From CBIFWW01 sp966186435 (GTDB lineage: Bacteria > Pseudomonadota > Gammaproteobacteria > Enterobacterales > Enterobacteriaceae), in the NCBI GenBank assembly GCA_966186435.1, contig CBIFWW010000071.1, forward strand, positions 1 through 16,944: 16,944 bases of DNA. The letters run 5' to 3'. Position 1 is the first letter of the stretch. Each line of letters begins with the position of its first letter. Shown here piece after piece: positions 12,984 through 16,944 of the stretch. Under the pieces are notes generated by a model that was given only the letters and a program-made list of their open reading frames with translations, made no database searches and was not told the DNA's origin. Made by a program: the position numbers and the translations under genes.

Positions 12984-13218
12984 TTTTCTCTCCTTGATAA
13001 AGGGCTGTGACATTGCTGCAAAGCGTGAAGTGGCGGGTTTCGGACCCATACCAGTGCTTTGCTTTTAACCAGTTTTAATGCTGAAACCTGTTACATGGAA
13101 GAGTGGGGCGGGAAATTTACAATAAATTTCCGCAATGAATGCTTATAAGTCATTCCCCTATATCATCATGTAGAGTGAATACCGGGGCTAAAATCGTTAT
13201 CAAAACAAATTATTTAGG
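12984..13218. other. yieE-mnmE gap with two palindromes
   Basis: No gene is supported. The gap should hold the yieE promoter on the minus strand, but I see no convincing pair of boxes. Two palindromes stand out. GGAAATTTA-CAA-TAAATTTCC (13111-13131) extends to GC…GC with one bulged G (13108-13133). AATG-CTTATAAG-T-CATT (13138-13154) has a perfect 8-bp centre. They could be operators or the remains of a lost operator region. K-12 has tnaCAB, mdtL and yidZ between mnmE and yieE. Confidence 0.55.
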
Positions 13219-13262
13219 CCAGTTGCGATAGCCACCATTCCTTTGGCTGGCTATCGCACTGG
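13219..13262 (-). terminator. Likely mnmE terminator or 3' stem-loop
   Basis: CCAGT-T-GCGATAGCCA (13219-13234) pairs with TGGCTATCGC-ACTGG (13248-13262): 15 pairs with one bulged T and a 13-nt loop, beginning 6 nt after the mnmE stop. On the minus strand a loose T-rich tract follows (AATAATTTGTTTTG). The stem is strong but the tail is weaker than a canonical terminator. Confidence 0.7.
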
Positions 13263-13268
13263 ATGATG

Positions 13269-14633
13269 TTACTTACCGATACAGAAGCTCGAGAAGATGC
13301 GGCCCAGTAAATCATCAGAGGTGAATTCCCCGGTGATTTCGCTCAGGCTTTGTTGTGCCAGGCGTAGCTCTTCAGCCAACAGCTCACCGGCCCAGGCACC
13401 CAGTAACTGGGATTTACCTTGCTCCAGATGGTTGGCGGCTTGCCCCAGCGCCTGGAGGTGGCGGCGGCGGGCCAGGAAGCCCCCCTCCATATTGGTTTCA
13501 AAGCCCATGCTCTGCTTCAGATGGTCACGCAGGGCATCCACCCCTCCTTCGGTACGGGCTGAGAGGCGAATCAGCGTATGGCCGTTCTCTTCGCTTAAGC
13601 CAAGGGCTTCGCCGGTGATATCGGCTTTGTTGCGTACCACGGTAATCGGCAGTGTGGCAGGCAGGCGGGCGATAAAGTCTGGCCAGATCGCCGCTGGATT
13701 GGTGGCCTCGGTGGTGGTGCCATCCACCATAAACAGCACCCGGTCAGCCTGTTCGATCTCCTGCCAGGCACGCTCAATACCAATGCGTTCGACTTCGTCA
13801 CTGGCTTCACGCAGGCCCGCGGTGTCGATGATATGCAGCGGCATGCCATCAATGTGGATGTGCTCACGCAGGACGTCGCGGGTGGTGCCGGCGATGTCGG
13901 TGACGATGGCAGCTTCACGGCCTGCCAGCGCATTCAGCAGGCTCGATTTACCGGCGTTTGGGCGCCCGGCAATCACCACCTTCATCCCTTCACGCAGCAG
14001 GCTACCCTGGCGCGCCTCAGAGCGTACAGCATCCAGATCCGCCATCACGCCGTTAAGCTGGGCTTCAATTTTGCCGTCAGAGAGGAAATCGATCTCTTCA
14101 TCGGGGAAGTCGATGGCCGCTTCCACGTAAATACGCAGGTGGGTTAACGCCTCAACCAGCTGGTTTATCTTGCCGGAGAAAGCGCCCTGAAGTGAATTTA
14201 CCGCAGAACGGGCCGCCTGCTCAGAGCTGGCGTCGATCAGGTCGGCAATGGCTTCTGCCTGTGCCAAATCCAGTTTATCGTTCAGGAAGGCGCGTTCAGA
14301 GAACTCCCCTGGATTAGCAATGCGTAAACCGGGGATGGTGAGGATGCGTTTCAGCAGCAGATCCAGAATCACCGGGCCGCCGTGGCCTTGTAGCTCCAGC
14401 ACGTCTTCCCCGGTAAAGGAGTTCGGCCCCGGGAACCATAGGGCAATACCCTGATCGAGTATCGAATTGTCGGCGTTACGGAATGGCAGGTAATCCGCAT
14501 AGCGTGGCTTTGGCAGCTTGCCGAGTACCGTTTCAGCGACCAGGCGGGCATCGCGGCCTGAAACGCGCAGGATGCCCACACCACCGCGTCCCGGTGGGGT
14601 TGCCTGCGCGACGATAGTGTCGTTTTGGCTCAT
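13269..14633 (-). CDS. mnmE: tRNA uridine-5-carboxymethylaminomethyl modification GTPase MnmE
   Basis: This is a GTPase that, with MnmG, installs the (carboxymethyl)aminomethyl group on wobble uridine 34 of certain tRNAs. It has 454 residues, equal to E. coli. The N-terminal tetrahydrofolate-binding domain (about 1-118) starts MSQNDTIVAQATPPGRGGVG. The inserted G domain has G1 GRPNAGKSS (223-231), G2 TDIAGTTRD (245-253), G3 DTAG (270-273) and G4 NKAD (335-338). The helical C-terminal domain ends FCIGK with the catalytic Cys451. The ATG is complementary to 14631-14633, and the ribosome site CAGAGAAA is weak. The yidC terminator ends only about 20 nt upstream, so its promoter must lie inside or before that terminator, or it depends on readthrough. 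Confidence 0.98.
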   Translation of the reverse strand: MSQNDTIVAQATPPGRGGVGILRVSGRDARLVAETVLGKLPKPRYADYLPFRNADNSILDQGIALWFPGPNSFTGEDVLELQGHGGPVILDLLLKRILTIPGLRIANPGEFSERAFLNDKLDLAQAEAIADLIDASSEQAARSAVNSLQGAFSGKINQLVEALTHLRIYVEAAIDFPDEEIDFLSDGKIEAQLNGVMADLDAVRSEARQGSLLREGMKVVIAGRPNAGKSSLLNALAGREAAIVTDIAGTTRDVLREHIHIDGMPLHIIDTAGLREASDEVERIGIERAWQEIEQADRVLFMVDGTTTEATNPAAIWPDFIARLPATLPITVVRNKADITGEALGLSEENGHTLIRLSARTEGGVDALRDHLKQSMGFETNMEGGFLARRRHLQALGQAANHLEQGKSQLLGAWAGELLAEELRLAQQSLSEITGEFTSDDLLGRIFSSFCIGK

Positions 14634-14653
14634 GAAATTTCTCTGCGATTAAT

Positions 14654-14684
14654 AAAAAAAGAAGGCGGTCATTTGACCGCCTTC
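14654..14684 (-). terminator. Rho-independent terminator after yidC
   Basis: On the minus strand GAAGGCGGTCA and TGACCGCCTTC form a perfect 11-bp stem (14661-14671 with 14674-14684) around two bases, or four unpaired bases in practice. A run of seven T follows (14654-14660). It starts 21 nt after the yidC stop and closes the rnpA-yidD-yidC unit, with mnmE beginning just beyond. Confidence 0.92.
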
Positions 14685-14705
14685 CCTTAGCATTTTAATG
14701 ATTTA

Positions 14706-16352
14706 TCAGGACTTCTTTTTATCGCGGCTATGCAAACCACGTTTTTCCAATCCACGGTAAATCAGTTGCTGCTGGAGAATGGTCACCAGGTTGCTGACGA
14801 TATAGTACAGCACCAGGCCAGACGGGAACCACAGGAAGAAGACCGTAAAGATGACCGGCATAAAGGTCATGATCTTCTGCTGCATCGGGTCGGTCACGGT
14901 GGTCGGCGACATCTTCTGGATGAAGAACATGGTCGCGCCCATGATGATCGGCAGGATGTAGTACGGGTCTTGCGCGGACAGGTCATGGATCCACAGGATA
15001 AACGGCGCATGACGCAGTTCAACCGAGGCGCTCAGCATGTAGTACAGCGCAAGGAAGATCGGCATCTGAATAATCAGCGGGAAGCAGCCACCCAGCGGGT
15101 TTACTTTTTCCGACTTGTACAGAGCCATCATTTCCTGGCTGATACGCTGTTTATCGTCGCCCAGACGCTCACGCATCGCCTGAATCTTAGGCTGCAACAT
15201 GCGCATCTTCGCCATGGAGGTGTACTGCGCTTTGGTCAGCGGGTACATGATACCACGAACGATAAAGGTGATAACGATGATGGAGAAGCCCCAGTTACCC
15301 ACAAAGCTCTGAATAAACTTCAGCAGTTTAAACAGCGGCTGAGAGATGAACCACAGCCAACCGTAATCCACGGTCAGATCCAGGTGTGGCGCAACGGCAG
15401 CCATTTTGTCCTGAATTTCCGGGCCAACCCACAGGGTGGATTTCAGCTGGCTGCTCTGACCTGGCTGAACCAGTACCGGTGCAGATTTGTAGCCAATGGC
15501 CGCAACGCCGTTACCCAGGTTGTTGGTGTAGAAGTTGCTGGTGTTGGCTGAATTCGGGATCCATGCCGTTGCAAAGTACTGCTGCAACATGGCAACCCAG
15601 CCGCCTTTGGCGCTGATATTCAGGTTGTCATTTTCTTCGATGGTATCGAATTTGTATTTTTCGTATTTCTCATCCGGGGTGGAGTAAGCCGCACCGCGGA
15701 AGGTATGCAACGCAAAATTGCTGCTGCCAGTGTCGCGCACGGCAGGCAGTTTAATGGATTGCTTCAGCTGACCGAATTCTGCGACTTCCAGCGGCTTAGC
15801 ACCGGCGTTTTTCACGTCGTAGCTCACGCTCACCGCAAACTCACCACGTTTAAAGGTGTAGGTTTTGGTGAAGGTGTTGCCAGCGGCATCAGTCCAGGTC
15901 ATCGGGATCTGCAATTCATTCTGGCCATCGGCCATCACAAACGCATCTTTATCGACATTGTACAGTGGACGTGCGCCGTTAGCTGGGTTGTCCGGGCCAT
16001 CACGACCGGTTAAGCCGCTTTGCGCCTGGTAAATGAAGTCAGGCGTGCTTTCCAGCAGTTGGAACGGTTCGTTTGAACGCAGTTCTTTCGGGTATGTCAG
16101 CAGCAGAGCTTGCTCAACATCACCACCACGGGTGTTGATGGCCAGTGAAAGGACGTCAGTTTTAACTGTGATCAGTTTACCCTGGCCACTGGCTGGTACG
16201 CCCTGGTCTGCGGCGCTGCCCGCTGCGTTGGTCGTGGTCTGCGTGGTCTGCTGCACCTGTGGTTGCGGAGCGTGGTCTTGCTCCCAGGCTTGGTAGATCA
16301 TGAAAGACACGAACAACAAAGCGATGATAAGGAGATTGCGTTGCGAATCCAT
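14706..16352 (-). CDS. yidC: Membrane protein insertase YidC
   Basis: This inner-membrane insertase folds and inserts membrane proteins alone or with SecYEG; F0 subunit c, encoded in the atp operon, is a known client in E. coli. It has 548 residues, as in E. coli. Residues about 6-22 form the first membrane segment. The large periplasmic P1 domain spans about 25-340. The conserved core has five further segments, with the key Arg366 in TFIVRGIMYPLTKAQYTSM, then NPLGGCFPLIIQMPIFLALY, and a basic tail ending SRDKKKS. The ATG (complement of 16350-16352) lies 2 nt after the yidD stop, with AGAGAAC as ribosome site inside yidD. A strong terminator follows. Confidence 0.98.
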   Translation of the reverse strand: MDSQRNLLIIALLFVSFMIYQAWEQDHAPQPQVQQTTQTTTNAAGSAADQGVPASGQGKLITVKTDVLSLAINTRGGDVEQALLLTYPKELRSNEPFQLLESTPDFIYQAQSGLTGRDGPDNPANGARPLYNVDKDAFVMADGQNELQIPMTWTDAAGNTFTKTYTFKRGEFAVSVSYDVKNAGAKPLEVAEFGQLKQSIKLPAVRDTGSSNFALHTFRGAAYSTPDEKYEKYKFDTIEENDNLNISAKGGWVAMLQQYFATAWIPNSANTSNFYTNNLGNGVAAIGYKSAPVLVQPGQSSQLKSTLWVGPEIQDKMAAVAPHLDLTVDYGWLWFISQPLFKLLKFIQSFVGNWGFSIIVITFIVRGIMYPLTKAQYTSMAKMRMLQPKIQAMRERLGDDKQRISQEMMALYKSEKVNPLGGCFPLIIQMPIFLALYYMLSASVELRHAPFILWIHDLSAQDPYYILPIIMGATMFFIQKMSPTTVTDPMQQKIMTFMPVIFTVFFLWFPSGLVLYYIVSNLVTILQQQLIYRGLEKRGLHSRDKKKS

Positions 16353-16354
16353 CG

Positions 16355-16612
16355 TTAGTGTTCTCTGGTATCAAAGGGTCCAGGCGGGACAGGGTCGTCC
16401 CCACCGGGGTTCAAAGGGTGGCATTTTAATACGCGTTTCACTGTCAACCAACCGCCTTTTATCACCCCAAACCTGCGCAAGGCCTCAATTCCATACTGAG
16501 AACAAGTGGGAGTGAAACGACAGTGTGGCCCGAGTAGCGGACTAATCAGGGTTTGATAGACCCGGATCAGGGCAATCAGGAGCCGCGAGCCAGGCGACAA
16601 TGGCGACGCCAT
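16355..16612 (-). CDS. yidD: Membrane protein insertion efficiency factor YidD
   Basis: This is a small membrane-associated protein that helps YidC-dependent insertion in E. coli; the mechanism is unclear. It has 85 residues, as in E. coli. An amphipathic N-terminal helix (about 8-25) precedes the family signature GPHCRFTPTCSQYGIEAL, with Cys31 and Cys37. It continues to the third conserved Cys64 in VLKCHPL and the Pro/Asp-rich ending DPVPPGPFDTREH. Its first 37 bases overlap the 3' end of rnpA in another frame, and it ends 2 nt before yidC, so the three genes are tightly coupled. Confidence 0.96.
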   Translation of the reverse strand: MASPLSPGSRLLIALIRVYQTLISPLLGPHCRFTPTCSQYGIEALRRFGVIKGGWLTVKRVLKCHPLNPGGDDPVPPGPFDTREH

Positions 16613-16935
16613 AACTTTTCCAACGCTTCGCTAAGCGCCTGGTTATCCAGGTCTGCCACCCCACGCTTCGCCACTACCACGAAATCCATTGCGGGCAGTT
16701 CATGCTGACGTAAACGGAAGCTTTCACGCGTCAGGCGTTTAATCCGGTTGCGTTCGTGGGCGCGTTTGACGTTTTTCTTGGCGACGGTAAGACCGATGCG
16801 GGGATGCCCCAGCGAGTTCTGGCGGCCGAGAATGGTGATTTGCGGCGTGCCAGCACGTAGTGGCTGCTGGAAGACGAAAGTGAAATGAGTGGGAGTTAAC
16901 AAGCGTAACTCCCTGGGAAATGCGAGCTTAACCAC
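16576..16935 (-). CDS. rnpA: Ribonuclease P protein component
   Basis: This is the protein subunit of RNase P, which binds M1 RNA and helps cut the 5' leaders from pre-tRNAs. It has 119 residues, equal to E. coli. The start is a GTG (complement of 16933-16935), as in E. coli, opening MVKLAFPRELRLLTP. The RNA-binding signature is AHERNRIKRLTRESFR (59-74), with the conserved RNR at 62-64. It is preceded by VGLT-like core strands (RIGLTVAKKNVKR) and followed by DFVVVAK. It overlaps yidD by 37 bases. The preceding gene should be rpmH, but only nine bases are left in the window, so the ribosome site cannot be judged. Confidence 0.97.
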   Translation of the reverse strand: MVKLAFPRELRLLTPTHFTFVFQQPLRAGTPQITILGRQNSLGHPRIGLTVAKKNVKRAHERNRIKRLTRESFRLRQHELPAMDFVVVAKRGVADLDNQALSEALEKLWRRHCRLARGS

Positions 16936-16944
16936 TCAGGGGTT

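Noticed and set aside
12984..13049. N-terminal extension of yieE to the ATG at 13049
   Set aside because: The start at 12983 has a strong AAGGAGAG site and aligns with the E. coli N-terminus; the extra 22 residues do not.
13094..13147. Short plus-strand ORF of 17 codons (MEEWGGKFTINFRNECL)
   Set aside because: No ribosome site stands before it, no family resemblance is seen, and it is accounted for by the palindrome DNA in the gap.
14730..15551. Plus-strand open frame of 273 codons inside yidC
   Set aside because: Its Arg/His/Gln-rich composition is typical of an antisense shadow, and yidC on the other strand is certain.

Overview
The window is a stretch of enterobacterial chromosome from the neighbourhood of oriC. 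Almost every protein can be matched by eye to an Escherichia coli K-12 counterpart, usually with the same length (AtpC 139, GlmU 456, GlmS 609, PstS 346, PstC 319, PstB 257, PhoU 241, ChrR 188, MnmE 454, YidC 548, YidD 85, RnpA 119). This indicates Enterobacterales, most likely Enterobacteriaceae close to Enterobacter, Klebsiella or Cedecea. The species cannot be fixed by reading. An ERIC repeat, a family found in enterobacteria and relatives, agrees with this.

Layout. Bases 1-770 hold the end of the ATP synthase operon (atpD 3' end, atpC, terminator). Bases 771-4550 hold glmU-glmS, the last three steps to UDP-GlcNAc, with a 316-nt leader between the genes that carries a 127-bp ERIC element and several stem-loops. 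Bases 4551-9405 hold the phosphate regulon unit pstS-pstC-pstA-pstB-phoU behind two PhoB boxes, closed by a palindromic terminator. Bases 9421-10086 (minus strand) hold yieH, a HAD phosphatase. It diverges from adeP (10253-11590, plus strand), an adenine permease with a probable PurR operator. Bases 11641-12983 (minus) hold yieE-chrR. Bases 13269-14633 (minus) hold mnmE. Bases 14706-16935 (minus) hold rnpA-yidD-yidC.

How the parts work together. GlmS makes glucosamine-6-phosphate and GlmU turns glucosamine-1-phosphate into UDP-GlcNAc for peptidoglycan and LPS. PstSCAB imports phosphate and, with PhoU, reports phosphate supply to PhoR/PhoB. RnpA, YidD, YidC and MnmE serve tRNA maturation, membrane protein insertion and tRNA wobble modification.

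This is mainly conserved housekeeping DNA and I see no new multi-gene system. The points worth attention are regulatory and structural: the ERIC element in the GlmZ-controlled glmS leader, mutually exclusive stems beside it, a Pho-box-like palindrome upstream of pstS, a PurR site fitting a promoter spacer before adeP, a stem-loop over the yieE stop codon next to the chrR ribosome site, a probably degenerate phosphopantetheinyl transferase fold in YieE, and the compact locus lacking the bgl/cbr and tna/mdtL/yidZ blocks that K-12 carries at the two junctions.
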